Assembly (NCBI GenBank): GCA_003212885.1
Contig: QCOP01000003.1
Location: forward strand, 1-55,177
DNA from: Prochlorococcus sp. AG-432-D11
GTDB lineage: Bacteria > Cyanobacteriota > Cyanobacteriia > PCC-6307 > Cyanobiaceae
Reading direction: 5' to 3'
Length of the DNA stretch: 55,177 nucleotides
This document shows, in pieces, positions 8,284-17,091 of this stretch (within the stretch, counting starts at the first letter, position 1; each line of letters starts with the position of its first letter). The notes under the pieces are model-generated. The model did no database searches, was not told where the DNA came from, and saw only the letters and a list, made by a program, of their open reading frames with translations. A program made the translations under genes and the position numbers.

Positions 8284-9441
8284 TTGTCTAGTCTAGATAA
8301 AAGCTTATATTCTGGTTTTGTTTTGAATGATTTAAATAATGACTTTGCATGTTTTCATGGGGGTGCTTTTTTTGAAGGCATAGGAGTTGAATTTGATAAT
8401 CTAAAAGCAAAAGATAATATTATTAGTGCAGATGTGTTAGATGCATGGTTCTCACCAGCTCCAAAGATAGATGAAATAATTAACAAAGACTTAGAATGGA
8501 TTATTAGAACGTCGCCTCCTACTCACGCTGAGGGATTAATTAAGACTATATCTGAAATACGAAAAGTTAGTCAGGATTCTGTATTACCTGGTTCCGGTTC
8601 GTCTGATTTGATTTTTAGAATCTTTCCTTACTGGTTGAATTCGTCATCAAAAGTTTTAATTTTAGACCCAACCTACGGAGAATATACTCATATACTTAAG
8701 AATGTAATTGGCTGTAAAATTGAAACCTTTAGATTGTTTAGAGAAGAAGGTTATAAGGTTAATATCTCTAAATTAGCTCGAAAACTTAAAAATAAATTTG
8801 ATTTATTTGTTTGGGTTAATCCAAATAGTCCAACAGGTTTATATGTTGATAAAGAGGATATAAAAAGACTTCTTGCTGATAATCAATCTTGCAAGCGTAT
8901 TTGGATTGATGAAACTTATATAGAGTACTTAGGTAAAGATAAATCATTGGAGAGATTTGCAGAAAAATCAAGCAATATTTATGTCTGTAAATCTATGTCT
9001 AAGGTTTATGCTTTAAGCGGAGTAAGAGCTGCCTACCTTTGTGCATCTCCTTTCAACATAAAGGAGTTGAGAGTAATAACACCACCGTGGCCTATTAGCT
9101 TACCTGCCCAAATTTCTGCTCTATATGCTTTAAAGCAAGAATCTTATTATTTTAATAGATACAATGAGACCAATGAACTTAGAAAGCAACTTGTTTTGAA
9201 TTTAGAAGGGTTAGGCATTAATGAAATTGTACCTGGCGTTGCAAATTTCTTGATGTTTCATGTTCCCAGAGAATTTAAATCAGTATCTTTAATTATTAAA
9301 GAATGTAGAAAGCATGGTTTGTATCTTAGAGATATATCAACTATGGGAAGTTGTATTGATAACGCAATAAGAATGGCTGTTAAAGATAGTAATACTAATA
9401 AATTGATGATTCAAATTTTGCAGAAAGTTCTAAATAGTTGA
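8284..9441 (+). CDS. PLP-dependent class I/II aminotransferase (HisC/CobD-like)
   Basis: A 385-residue fold-type I PLP enzyme. Cofactor features are GSGSSDLIFR (phosphate region), NPNSPTG near residue 180, WIDETYIEY carrying the PLP-contacting Asp, and CKSMSKVYALSGVRAAYL with the Schiff-base lysine. The N-terminus FHGGAFFEGIG plus SADVLDAWFSPAP is unusual for HisC and suggests a distinct subfamily of histidinol-phosphate aminotransferase or threonine-phosphate decarboxylase relatives. A true hisC need not be here, so I give no symbol. The start is TTG; there is no ATG near the N-terminus. It is followed by a 339-bp spacer, so it is probably transcribed alone. Confidence 0.82.
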   Translation: MSSLDKSLYSGFVLNDLNNDFACFHGGAFFEGIGVEFDNLKAKDNIISADVLDAWFSPAPKIDEIINKDLEWIIRTSPPTHAEGLIKTISEIRKVSQDSVLPGSGSSDLIFRIFPYWLNSSSKVLILDPTYGEYTHILKNVIGCKIETFRLFREEGYKVNISKLARKLKNKFDLFVWVNPNSPTGLYVDKEDIKRLLADNQSCKRIWIDETYIEYLGKDKSLERFAEKSSNIYVCKSMSKVYALSGVRAAYLCASPFNIKELRVITPPWPISLPAQISALYALKQESYYFNRYNETNELRKQLVLNLEGLGINEIVPGVANFLMFHVPREFKSVSLIIKECRKHGLYLRDISTMGSCIDNAIRMAVKDSNTNKLMIQILQKVLNS

Positions 9442-9780
9442 CTTATTTTTGCTTCGACTTTAGCGTCCTTCTCTATTTATATAATGACATTTCTTGATTA
9501 GCTTGTGGCTATAACGATTTCTTAGGCCTAAACAATGCTTACTTCTCTTTTGAAGATTGATCATCTCAAATTAAAAAAAACTATATATTTTTCAAGATGC
9601 TTTTCTCTCGATGTTTATGTATTAACTTAATAAGGCTTTGCTAGTTTCAGATTAGCTTCATTTTTTTAGATTGAAAGTAATACATTCTATTTCAGTTAAG
9701 ACCTGTTTAGTTACAAAGTTTTTTTAGGTATTGATGTTGAAAAGTAGTTAATTTGGGACAGCTATCTCAGTGTTTGTTTT
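9442..9780. other. Intergenic spacer, no gene seen
   Basis: A 339-bp AT-rich spacer. No open frame with a credible start or protein-like composition, and no strong terminator hairpin was seen. Confidence 0.5.
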
Positions 9781-10416
9781 TTGGATTTGATTGCTTGTTA
9801 TCGAAACTCTGGTTTCGAGGCTGTTGCAGATGGAGTAGTTTCCTTCTTCGAGAAGAGAGTTGACCTTCATCGTAATGGAGTTTCTTTTAGTAATGATAAT
9901 GACTCTTCTGTCAGTAACCCTGCGAAAGTTTCAACTGATATTAGCCTTGTTGCTATAGATCATTCTGATCCTGAGGCATTTGCTCTTTCAACAGTGATTG
10001 TTAAGGGTGTGACTGCTGCTCTTCACCAATATCTTGAAGAACGTCCACTATTTCGAGATTGTTGTCCAGATAAGTCTCTTTTTGTAGTGCCAATTTTTAA
10101 TATTCAACGATATGGTGCTGGTGAGGGGTTTAAGCGCTGGCATTGTGACTGGACAATTAGCAACGAGGCAACTGAACCCTCTCACAGGGTTTTAGCTTGG
10201 ATTCTTTATTGTAATGACATTGCTTCTGCTGGAACTGAGTTTTTTTGGCAGCAGCACCATGAGGAAGCAGAGCGAGGGAAATTAGCTATTTTTCCAGCTG
10301 GCCCATCTCATATTCATCGTGGCAGGGTTAACTACACAAAAACTAAAATTATTCTGACAGGCTGGATTAATGCTGGTCTTAGAGACTCTTACATTTCTCG
10401 CTTAGCAGCTTCTTGA
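9781..10416 (+). CDS. 2OG-Fe(II) oxygenase-like protein
   Basis: A 211-residue protein with the layout of a prolyl-4-hydroxylase-like double-stranded beta-helix. The metal motif HxD appears in FKRWHCDWT, then a core strand RVLAWILYCNDIASAGTEFFW, and the distal His in PAGPSHIHRGRVNYTKTKIILTGWI. A basic residue following the distal His could bind 2-oxoglutarate. The substrate is unknown; in bacteria such proteins hydroxylate protein or small-molecule targets. The start is TTG at 9781, not well supported by a ribosome site. It lies just upstream of the AEC transporter with 62 bp between, so they may be co-transcribed. Confidence 0.75.
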   Translation: MDLIACYRNSGFEAVADGVVSFFEKRVDLHRNGVSFSNDNDSSVSNPAKVSTDISLVAIDHSDPEAFALSTVIVKGVTAALHQYLEERPLFRDCCPDKSLFVVPIFNIQRYGAGEGFKRWHCDWTISNEATEPSHRVLAWILYCNDIASAGTEFFWQQHHEEAERGKLAIFPAGPSHIHRGRVNYTKTKIILTGWINAGLRDSYISRLAAS

Positions 10417-10478
10417 AGCCTTAATTGATAATTATTGACATCATCTTCACCTGCAAAATTTTTTGGGGAACTGATTTA

Positions 10479-11393
10479 ATGCCAATCCTTAGACTCTTTA
10501 TTGAAGTGCTCCCCTTGCTTTTATTTGGTTACCTCATAGGGCACTTTAATCGCGGTGTTTCCTCTCAAATAGTCTCGTCTTTAGTGAACTATGGAATTCC
10601 ATTAAGCATAAGTGGGCTTTTGCTCAAGAGCGGATTGGATAGGCGTTTATTTGAATCTCTTGTAATCGCAATGTTTACTGTTGTTGCCCTAATAATTGTG
10701 ATTAGAATTATCCCTTCTTTGAAGAGTCGTATTGGTAGTAGAAGTTTACTTTTGGGGAGCGTTTTTGGTAATTCTGGTTATTTTGGAATTCCTGTTTCAT
10801 TAGCTTTACTTCCTACTGATGCATTAAGTTTTAGCATTGGTTATGATCTTGGCGCTACGCTGCTCATATGGAGTCTAGGACCAGTACTCCTAGCAAAATC
10901 ATCTGATATTTATAAAGATCCGGTTGCTTGGAAAAACCTTTTAGATGTTTTTAGAACTAGTCCAGCGATAAAGGGATTAATTGGTGCCTTGCTTCTTAAG
11001 ATCACCCCATGGAGTGAACAATTAACTTCATTGCTTTGGATACCATCAAAAATTGTAATTGTATGTGCGTTACTTATTGTTGGGATGCGTTTATCGTCTC
11101 TTAACTACTTTAATGGTTTCGATAATAAAAATTTGTTTTTAGTTATTCAACCTTGCTTAGTTCTCAAACTGTTCATACTTCCCTCTTTCATGCTTTTGAT
11201 CTCTACCATTTTCAGCTTTTCTTCTTTGATGGCTAAAGCACTTATTTTGCAGGCTGGCGCGCCTACAGCTATTTCTGTATTGTTATTAGCTGAAGCAAAT
11301 GGAATAGAGGTACAAGAGTCTACTTTGTTGGTTGCTATAAGCACTTTGGCTGCTTTTATCACAATCCCAACTTGGTATTTTCTACTTAATTAA
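10479..11393 (+). CDS. AEC family (auxin efflux carrier-like) transporter
   Basis: An integral membrane protein of about ten helices in the AEC/BART superfamily. N-terminal helix ILRLFIEVLPLLLFGYLIG and the core GNSGYFGIPVSLALLP with the NSGYFGIP signature are visible, and the second half ends QAGAPTAISVLLLAEANG, a matching conserved segment. In bacteria these proteins are usually organic-acid (for example malate) exporters. The ORF track begins at 10425, but ATG 10479 is preceded by GGGGA and gives the standard N-terminus, 304 residues. The substrate is not inferable. Confidence 0.87.
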   Translation: MPILRLFIEVLPLLLFGYLIGHFNRGVSSQIVSSLVNYGIPLSISGLLLKSGLDRRLFESLVIAMFTVVALIIVIRIIPSLKSRIGSRSLLLGSVFGNSGYFGIPVSLALLPTDALSFSIGYDLGATLLIWSLGPVLLAKSSDIYKDPVAWKNLLDVFRTSPAIKGLIGALLLKITPWSEQLTSLLWIPSKIVIVCALLIVGMRLSSLNYFNGFDNKNLFLVIQPCLVLKLFILPSFMLLISTIFSFSSLMAKALILQAGAPTAISVLLLAEANGIEVQESTLLVAISTLAAFITIPTWYFLLN

Positions 11394-11535
11394 TTGATTA
11401 TTGGAAATGTTTAATAATTTCTTTTTGAATTCTCTTGGCGCGGGTTAAAAAGTTGTTTGATTGCAACAATTATGAAGTTGAACACTTGCCTAATGTTCTT
11501 ATTCTTATATCTTCAATGAAATTAATAAGTAAGTT

Positions 11536-11790
11536 ATGTTACACGCAGCTGATTTTCTGAGAACAGCAGAGAATGAATTAAAAAATAAACCAATTTATAA
11601 CTCCTATATAGCATCAAGTGTTTTGGCTCTTTGTGATGCAGATGGTTGCCTTAGTAAAGAAGTAACTGATACTTTGCTTGAAGACCATGGGCTTGAGTTT
11701 GATGATATTATTGATAACCCTTATGATTCTAATATAGATAGATTACAGAAGAGAAATGCAGAAGAGCTATTGCATTGGCTTGGATATTGA
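11536..11790 (+). CDS. Small acidic hypothetical protein (84 aa)
   Basis: A soluble acidic protein, MLHAADFLRTAENELK at the start, with SSVLALCDADGCLSKEVTDTLLEDHG in the middle and HWLGY at the end. The DADGCLSKE segment superficially resembles an EF-hand loop but lacks the full 12-residue pattern. It begins at ATG, with a short spacer on both sides, and is convergent with the SPFH gene. I do not recognise the family; codon use and composition support a real gene. Confidence 0.7.
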   Translation: MLHAADFLRTAENELKNKPIYNSYIASSVLALCDADGCLSKEVTDTLLEDHGLEFDDIIDNPYDSNIDRLQKRNAEELLHWLGY

Positions 11791-11885
11791 TAAATTAAAA
11801 AACAATCAATTATTATAGAGATTTCTTTACTTAATTTATTTAATAGTGGGTTGATATATATTTTGTTTTTCAATTCTAATTCTTA

Positions 11886-12785
11886 TCATTGATTTTCCTG
11901 GAATTTTTTTAGAGCGGCTATTAAAGAAGCTGGACTTTGTGGATCAACCATAAGCACACTACCTGCTTTTGCGTCTGCCATTTCTTTTCCCATACTCATC
12001 CAATCTTTAGCTAGAAGTAATCTCAATGCTTCGTTAGTATTTTGATTCTCTTTCATTACATTTGCAATAGATTGTGCTGCAACTGCATTTGCTTCGGCAA
12101 GTTTTTCTTGTTTTTTTGCATCTGCATCTGCAGCTAGTAAAACAGCCTGTTGCTTTGCTTTCGCATCTAAAAGTAATGACTCTGCTTTTCCTCGCGCATC
12201 GTTGAGCAATGCTTCCTTTGCACCTTCTGACCTTAAAATTTCAGCTCTTTTTTCGCGTTCAGCAGTCATTTGCGCCTCCATTGCTTCTTTCACCCCTTGA
12301 GAAGGAATAATATCTCTCATTTCAACTCTTTTAACTTTTACTCCCCATGGATCAGTCGCTTCATCAAGTTCTTTTAAGAGAATTTCATTTACTTCTGAGC
12401 GGGTCGTAAACGTTTGATCAAGGTCTAGCTTCCCCATTTCAGTTCTTATTTGAGTAAGAACAAGATTTACCATTGCAGCCCCAAGGCTTTCAACTGCGTA
12501 ATAGCCTTGCTCATGTTTTAAGAGTTGCCAGTAGACAACTGCATCTACCTCTATGGAGACGTTGTCTTTTGTAATGCATTGTTGAGCTGGTATATCTAAA
12601 ACTCGTTCTTTTAAGGATTCATGGCTAACAACCCTTTCTATGCCAGGCAATAGAAAGGATAAGCCAGGCTCCATCTCTCGATTAAATTTGCCCAGTCTTT
12701 CAATTAGCCTTGAACGCTTGCTACTTGTTATTCGCAAGCCAAAGGCAAGATATAAGAACGCTATTAAGGGTATTAGTGGATTCAC
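11886..12785 (-). CDS. SPFH/band 7 (stomatin/paraslipin-like) membrane protein
   Basis: A 299-residue protein with an N-terminal membrane anchor (PLIPLIAFLYLAFGLRI), then the SPFH domain (residues ~25-190: RLGKFNREMEPGLSFLLPGIERV, QQCITKDNVSIEVDAVVYWQ) and an Ala/Lys-rich coiled coil (EKRAEILRSEGAKEALLNDARGKAESLL). This matches the slipin/QmcA group, which forms membrane microdomain oligomers and may assist membrane proteases. No NfeD partner is seen next to it. The start is GTG. In cyanobacteria a homologue is often called a prohibitin/stomatin-like protein. Confidence 0.9.
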   Translation of the reverse strand: MNPLIPLIAFLYLAFGLRITSSKRSRLIERLGKFNREMEPGLSFLLPGIERVVSHESLKERVLDIPAQQCITKDNVSIEVDAVVYWQLLKHEQGYYAVESLGAAMVNLVLTQIRTEMGKLDLDQTFTTRSEVNEILLKELDEATDPWGVKVKRVEMRDIIPSQGVKEAMEAQMTAEREKRAEILRSEGAKEALLNDARGKAESLLLDAKAKQQAVLLAADADAKKQEKLAEANAVAAQSIANVMKENQNTNEALRLLLAKDWMSMGKEMADAKAGSVLMVDPQSPASLIAALKKFQENQ

Positions 12786-13061
12786 TTTAGGATTTGTGAT
12801 ATATAAACCTACTGTTATTCTCCCATCGCTTATTTTTTTGTCAAAGGGTTGTAGTTTAAATTTTAAGGTAATTGCAATAAAATATGTAGAGGATTTTTAA
12901 AAGTATTTTCTAAAAGTTAATGAGATTTTTGTTGCTAAATATTATGTTTTCGAGAGAATTTGCAACTAGTAGTTAATACCTAATTCGTTTATATTTCTTA
13001 ATCAATCGGCTGCTATTTGAAAAAAATATGCTAAGAATCAACCTTCCTTCGTATAGGTTTA

Positions 13062-13217
13062 ATGATGCCTAACACTAATGATAGTTCTGAATCAATAGTA
13101 GCTATTGATTCTATTGATTCTTATTTTGAATGTATTACATCTTGTTCGCTAAATGATGAGGACATAGAGTGTTTTACGCAATGTGTTTCTATACACTTAA
13201 AAGAGGAATTTGAATAA
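13062..13217 (+). CDS. Small twin-CX3C protein, paralogue A (51 aa)
   Basis: Too short for the ORF track. It starts at two tandem ATG codons (13062, 13065) and ends TAA. The N-terminal ~20 residues are Ser/Asp-rich; the core is DSYFECITSCSLNDEDIECF, followed by TQCVSIHLKEEFE. The four cysteines form CX3C-X8-CX3C (C24, C28, C37, C41). A second copy with the same spacing sits at 27890-28042, which makes both convincing genes. No signal peptide is present, so it should be cytoplasmic unless exported unusually. The spacing would suit a helical hairpin bridged by two disulfides or a metal site. This is inference; I do not know the family. Confidence 0.8.
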   Translation: MMPNTNDSSESIVAIDSIDSYFECITSCSLNDEDIECFTQCVSIHLKEEFE

Positions 13218-13219
13218 AT

Positions 13220-13252
13220 TTAAGAATTAAGACTTCTTGCCTTGATTCTTAA
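13220..13252 (+). terminator. Weak hairpin after twin-CX3C gene A
   Basis: An 8-bp inverted repeat TTAAGAAT / ATTCTTAA with a 17-nt loop lies 2 bp after the stop codon. It is AT-rich and lacks a good T run, so termination is only possible. Confidence 0.35.
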
Positions 13253-13304
13253 TTGCTTGTCTTGCAAGATATTAAGGTACATTTATTGCCATGATTTAAT
13301 TTTT

Positions 13305-14555
13305 CTAGTTTTTATTTCTGGCTTCGCTGGCTATAGCATGACCTGCAATCCAAGCACTCGTCCAGCAGTGTTGAAAATTAAACCCTCCAGTTATACCATC
13401 AATATCTAAAACTTCGCCCGCAAAGTATAGCCCTCTGCATATTCGACTTTCCATTGATTTAAAATTAACCTGATTTAATTTTATTCCACCAGCTGTAACA
13501 AACTCCTCACCAAAAGGACCTTTGCCATTAACTATATTATGGTTATTTCCAAGAATTTCACTTAATTTGATTTCATCATTAGTTGATAGACTTGACCATC
13601 TATTACTTGGATCAATTGATACTCGGTTTAGAAATATTACCCACAACCTTTTTGGAATCATTTTGAAAGGATAATTATTCTTAATAGTATTATTTGCGAA
13701 GGTTTGCCTAAAATCTTTTAAGTAATTCCTTATTGATTCATTATTTTCATTTACCCAATTGATATATAAATCACCTTTGTAATTTTGAGAATATAGATTC
13801 CTTGCAGCAAAGGAAGTTAGTCTAAGAATTGATGGGCCACTTAAACCTTTATGAGTGACTAAAATAGTTCCTTTTTGTTTGAATTCTTTCTTATCTAAAA
13901 GAAGTTTAAGGCTTGCATTTTTTACAGAGATACCAGCACAACTTTCTAGCCATGGAGATTTTAATTTTAGGCTAAATAGAGATGGATTAGGTTTTATCAA
14001 TGAATGACCTAAGCTAACGGCTAATTTATGTCCTGATGGATTCCCTCCTGTTGCAATCAAAACTGTTTGGGCAGTTATTAACCTTTTATCTCGGAATCTT
14101 AATATGAAACCTTTTTGCTTTACATAATCAATTTTTGTTACAGCCATTTGTGTAAAGCATTTTACACCAGCTTTTTGGGCTGATTTACTTAATACATCAA
14201 TAACTTCTTGAGAGGAGTTTGACTTTGGAAAGATTCTGCCATCTTCTTCTTCTATTAGGTTTAATCCCTTATTCTCAAACCAAGAAACTGCATCGCCAGT
14301 AGCAAATCTACTAAAAGAGCCTCTTAGAGCTATTTCTCCTCTCGGATAGTTTGGAGCTAATTCTGTAGGATCCCAGCAAGCATTGGTGATATTGCAACGT
14401 CCGCCTCCACTAATGCGAACTTTTTCAAGAGTTTTTTGTGTTGCTTCAAATATCAATACGGATCTCACACCTCTTTCGGCAGCTGTGATGGCACCCATGA
14501 AACCAGCTGCTCCCCCTCCAATGACAGCTAATTGAATTGAGAGATGAGAACCCAA
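13305..14555 (-). CDS. HI0933-like (YhiN/BaiN) flavoprotein
   Basis: A 416-residue NAD(P)/FAD-dependent oxidoreductase of the HI0933 family. The dinucleotide-binding motif GGGAAGFMGAITAAERG is at residue ~13. The family motif KVRISGGGRCNITN follows, then the second nucleotide segment QTVLIATGGNP and the C-terminal FAD motif FAGEVLDIDGITGGFNFQ. Biochemical role is unclear; relatives include BaiN bile-acid flavoprotein, but that function cannot be assumed in a marine cyanobacterium. The start is TTG. It lies downstream of the ferredoxin/MBL gene on the same strand, 136 bp away. Confidence 0.87.
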   Translation of the reverse strand: MGSHLSIQLAVIGGGAAGFMGAITAAERGVRSVLIFEATQKTLEKVRISGGGRCNITNACWDPTELAPNYPRGEIALRGSFSRFATGDAVSWFENKGLNLIEEEDGRIFPKSNSSQEVIDVLSKSAQKAGVKCFTQMAVTKIDYVKQKGFILRFRDKRLITAQTVLIATGGNPSGHKLAVSLGHSLIKPNPSLFSLKLKSPWLESCAGISVKNASLKLLLDKKEFKQKGTILVTHKGLSGPSILRLTSFAARNLYSQNYKGDLYINWVNENNESIRNYLKDFRQTFANNTIKNNYPFKMIPKRLWVIFLNRVSIDPSNRWSSLSTNDEIKLSEILGNNHNIVNGKGPFGEEFVTAGGIKLNQVNFKSMESRICRGLYFAGEVLDIDGITGGFNFQHCWTSAWIAGHAIASEARNKN

Positions 14556-14691
14556 TCTTTTAGAGGGGATAGATCTACTTCCATCCTGTTGTATAAAAGA
14601 GGTTTTTAGGTTTTCAATTCTTCTAGATTGAATTATTTGGCAATGATATTTAGTTTCAAGGTTTGTATTTCTTTGGATAGAATTACTTTTG

Positions 14692-15567
14692 TTAGCAGTA
14701 GCCTAAAAAGTCTTCTACCGCTACTTTCCATTCGCCAGGACGAAATTTTTTGGCAAATCCGTGACCGGGCAACAACCATTCAACATCTAGATATAAAAGT
14801 TTTTCTACTGATTTTACTTGTTCATTCCAGTCCCACCAGCAAAATTTCTTAGATGCTACCAATGTTTCTTTTGATCGATTCCACCAAAGATGGTCTCCGC
14901 TAAAAAGTATTTGTTTTTTATCACCTAAAACAGCAATAACTGAACCTTGAGTATGACCAGGTACAGGAATTAAGTTAAGTTTTGGACACATGTAAATACT
15001 TCCTAAACCTGTAATTTTTGTCTCACAGTCTTTTGCTAGGTCTGAGTCTGCTTCATGAATCCATCTTTGGCATTTAAACATTTTTGCCCATAATGAGTGA
15101 TCAGCAATATCATCTTTATGAGTCAAAAGCATTTGAGAAATTCCTCCCAGCTGTTCTATTTTCTTTGCAAGAGGCTTGTTCCATCGGGGAGAATCAATAA
15201 GAACATTTCCGCTTTCTTTTCGAATTAACCAACTACTTGCTCCAAAGCTTTTTCTAGAACTCCAGCCGTTGTAATAGATTTTCCCTTCTGGATGGTCGGT
15301 TACTAATAAGGGGAAATCTTCTGTAGGCTGGTCATATTTAATGTCATTAGCAGATCCGATTGCATTAACAGGACAATCAATCACTGCTAAAAGAGCTTTG
15401 TTAAGCTCTCTTTTGCTTTTGGGTTGACTATATACGTAAGCATTGTTTCCAGTAGATGTAAAACTCTCAGGATTAATTTGCCAGCAGCTGCCACAATTAA
15501 TACAGCTGGAGTCAACAAAAAAAGGGCCTTTAATATTAGCTTCCAGTCTTTTTTTGATTGATGCCAT
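14692..15567 (-). CDS. Ferredoxin-metallo-beta-lactamase fusion hydrolase
   Basis: A 291-residue fusion. Residues ~15-75 form a single 4Fe-4S-type ferredoxin domain: CINCGSC plus a later DCPVNAIGS. Residues ~85-290 form a metallo-beta-lactamase fold with the metal motif LLTHKDDIADH, followed by PVPGHTQGSV, the bridging Asp in LFSGDHLWW and a final His in WLLPGHGF. The metal set is complete in order. The fusion suggests an iron-sulfur-assisted hydrolase or redox enzyme; the substrate is unknown. Start is ATG. A similar architecture exists in cyanobacterial and plant proteins, as far as I recall. Confidence 0.86.
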   Translation of the reverse strand: MASIKKRLEANIKGPFFVDSSCINCGSCWQINPESFTSTGNNAYVYSQPKSKRELNKALLAVIDCPVNAIGSANDIKYDQPTEDFPLLVTDHPEGKIYYNGWSSRKSFGASSWLIRKESGNVLIDSPRWNKPLAKKIEQLGGISQMLLTHKDDIADHSLWAKMFKCQRWIHEADSDLAKDCETKITGLGSIYMCPKLNLIPVPGHTQGSVIAVLGDKKQILFSGDHLWWNRSKETLVASKKFCWWDWNEQVKSVEKLLYLDVEWLLPGHGFAKKFRPGEWKVAVEDFLGYC

Positions 15568-15865
15568 ATAGTCTAAATGATTGCAAAATATTTTAGCTTA
15601 AGTGATAATTTTTTATTAATTTTAATCTCTGTTATTAGAAAGGCCGATTATAGAAGTAGTTATAAAATTCTTAAGGCTAAGATTTTGTTTTACATTCAGT
15701 AGATTCTATGACTTCCATTTCACTTACTTTTTTGACTTGGGAAATATTTTCTTAGAGTATTTTTTATCATTGAGTTAATCAAGATAAAAAATTTAAAAAT
15801 GTTTTTCTTTACACAGATTTAAAACCAATACCAGAGTAAATATTGAATTAAATACGATTAAGCAT

Positions 15866-16405
15866 TTGAACCTTGAATTTGTTGCATGCGAAGTTTTCCG
15901 AGAGACGCCTAATGTCACTTTCTTTGCTGCTGATGTTGCTGGTACTAATGGCTCAGATGTTGTAATCCATCAAGGCAGAGCTATTTCCCCTCCAGATATT
16001 GATGGCTCTGAACAATATTATGTTCATCGCAATCAAATTGATCATAATTTAGTGATACAAGGTACTAGAACTTTTCACTTACTTAATCCTGAATGGGATG
16101 AACCTAATCATTTGGTTTTTTTAAATAGAAAAATGGGTGCACTTAAAATCCCACAGAATACTTTTCATCGTTCAATATCAGGTCCTTTAGGCAGCATTGT
16201 TTTAAATCAAGCTATTAGGGGAGAAGAATTTGATGCTAAAAAAGAATTCTCTCCAGTAAATATATTTAGTAGGAATGATCTATTGGCTATCAAGATCATT
16301 AAGCCAATAATTTGGTGCTGGAGTTATGGACGAATACTAAGAAAAAAAGATTCTGGTCTTAGAACAGTTGATATTGAGAAAGATTTGTTGAGATTAGTTG
16401 CATGA
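15866..16405 (+). CDS. Cupin-like hypothetical protein (179 aa)
   Basis: A soluble protein with a predicted beta-rich core: EQYYVHRNQIDHNLVIQGTR, FHLLNPEWDEPNHLVFLNRK, then GALKIPQNTFHRSISGPLGS and IVLNQAIRG. The His-rich strands (YYVH...DH and TFHRS) fit a cupin or RmlC-like fold, although the canonical cupin metal motifs are not complete. The C-terminal ~50 residues are helical and basic. The start is TTG at 15866. It is divergent from the MBL gene across a ~300-bp spacer. The function is unknown. Confidence 0.7.
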   Translation: MNLEFVACEVFRETPNVTFFAADVAGTNGSDVVIHQGRAISPPDIDGSEQYYVHRNQIDHNLVIQGTRTFHLLNPEWDEPNHLVFLNRKMGALKIPQNTFHRSISGPLGSIVLNQAIRGEEFDAKKEFSPVNIFSRNDLLAIKIIKPIIWCWSYGRILRKKDSGLRTVDIEKDLLRLVA

Positions 16406-16616
16406 AAAAAAATATTTTTGACTTTGACCTTCCCTTTTTATAGAAAACCTTTTATTGGCAATTATGATTCCTACTATTTTACTTAAGATTTAGTTATACC
16501 TTCAGCAATAATTAAATTTAGAGATTAGTTTCATTTTTTCAATATAATAAGATCTCATAATATAAGGTTCTCTTTGTAGTGTAAAAGTAATAAAGCATGG
16601 AAGGGTTTGATTTTTT

Positions 16617-16775
16617 ATGAAAAATGGCACACTCGATTTAATATTGTTTACGCTTGCTTTTCTTGCTCTTCAAGTTTGGTGGATAAGTAACTTGTTTCAA
16701 AAGACAAAGCATGAAGACCCTCTGCAGCTAATTGACTTGGAACGAGAGAAGCTAGAAAAAACTTTTCTCAAATAA
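16617..16775 (+). CDS. Small single-pass membrane protein (52 aa)
   Basis: Not in the ORF track. It starts at ATG with a GAAGG sequence upstream. It has a single hydrophobic helix, DLILFTLAFLALQVWWISNLF, followed by a charged cytoplasm-type tail (KTKHEDPLQLIDLEREKLEK). Such small proteins are common in picocyanobacterial thylakoid or inner membranes, but I cannot match it to a named photosystem subunit. The membrane segment and codon pattern make it credible. Confidence 0.6.
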   Translation: MKNGTLDLILFTLAFLALQVWWISNLFQKTKHEDPLQLIDLEREKLEKTFLK

Positions 16776-16968
16776 AACTTGTATGCAGCTTCATATATTT
16801 TGCAAAATATTTTATACACATTAATAATTGAAAGATTAAAAGTTAAAAACGTAATTGAATAATTTTTAGAATTTTCTTAAGATAAGGCTATTGACTTTTT
16901 AATATTTTTGAACCCTCTCGAGTAGATTTATCCCTACGCAATGGAGATTTAGTATTAACTTTTCTATT

Positions 16969-17091
16969 TTGCTTTGTGGCTTATTGTATGTGTACTTATT
17001 TTTGGCAGGAAATGTTGACTTTAAGGATTCTTTTGATAAGCATGATCCAATAAATGAAGTATGTCTTGCTAATTCTTGTAGTGATAAATAA
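16969..17091 (+). CDS. Possible small membrane peptide (40 aa)
   Basis: An open frame with no ATG; a TTG at 16969 is the likeliest start, although the frame is open further upstream. It encodes one hydrophobic helix (LLCGLLYVYLFLAG), an acidic stretch (VDFKDSFDKHDPIN), and a Cys-containing end VCLANSCSDK. It could be a signal-anchored peptide. Start choice and existence are uncertain. Confidence 0.35.
   Translation: MLCGLLYVYLFLAGNVDFKDSFDKHDPINEVCLANSCSDK

Noticed and set aside
11536-11790. EF-hand calcium site in DADGCLSKE
   Set aside because: The loop lacks the full 12-residue EF-hand pattern and the final Glu position; similarity is superficial.
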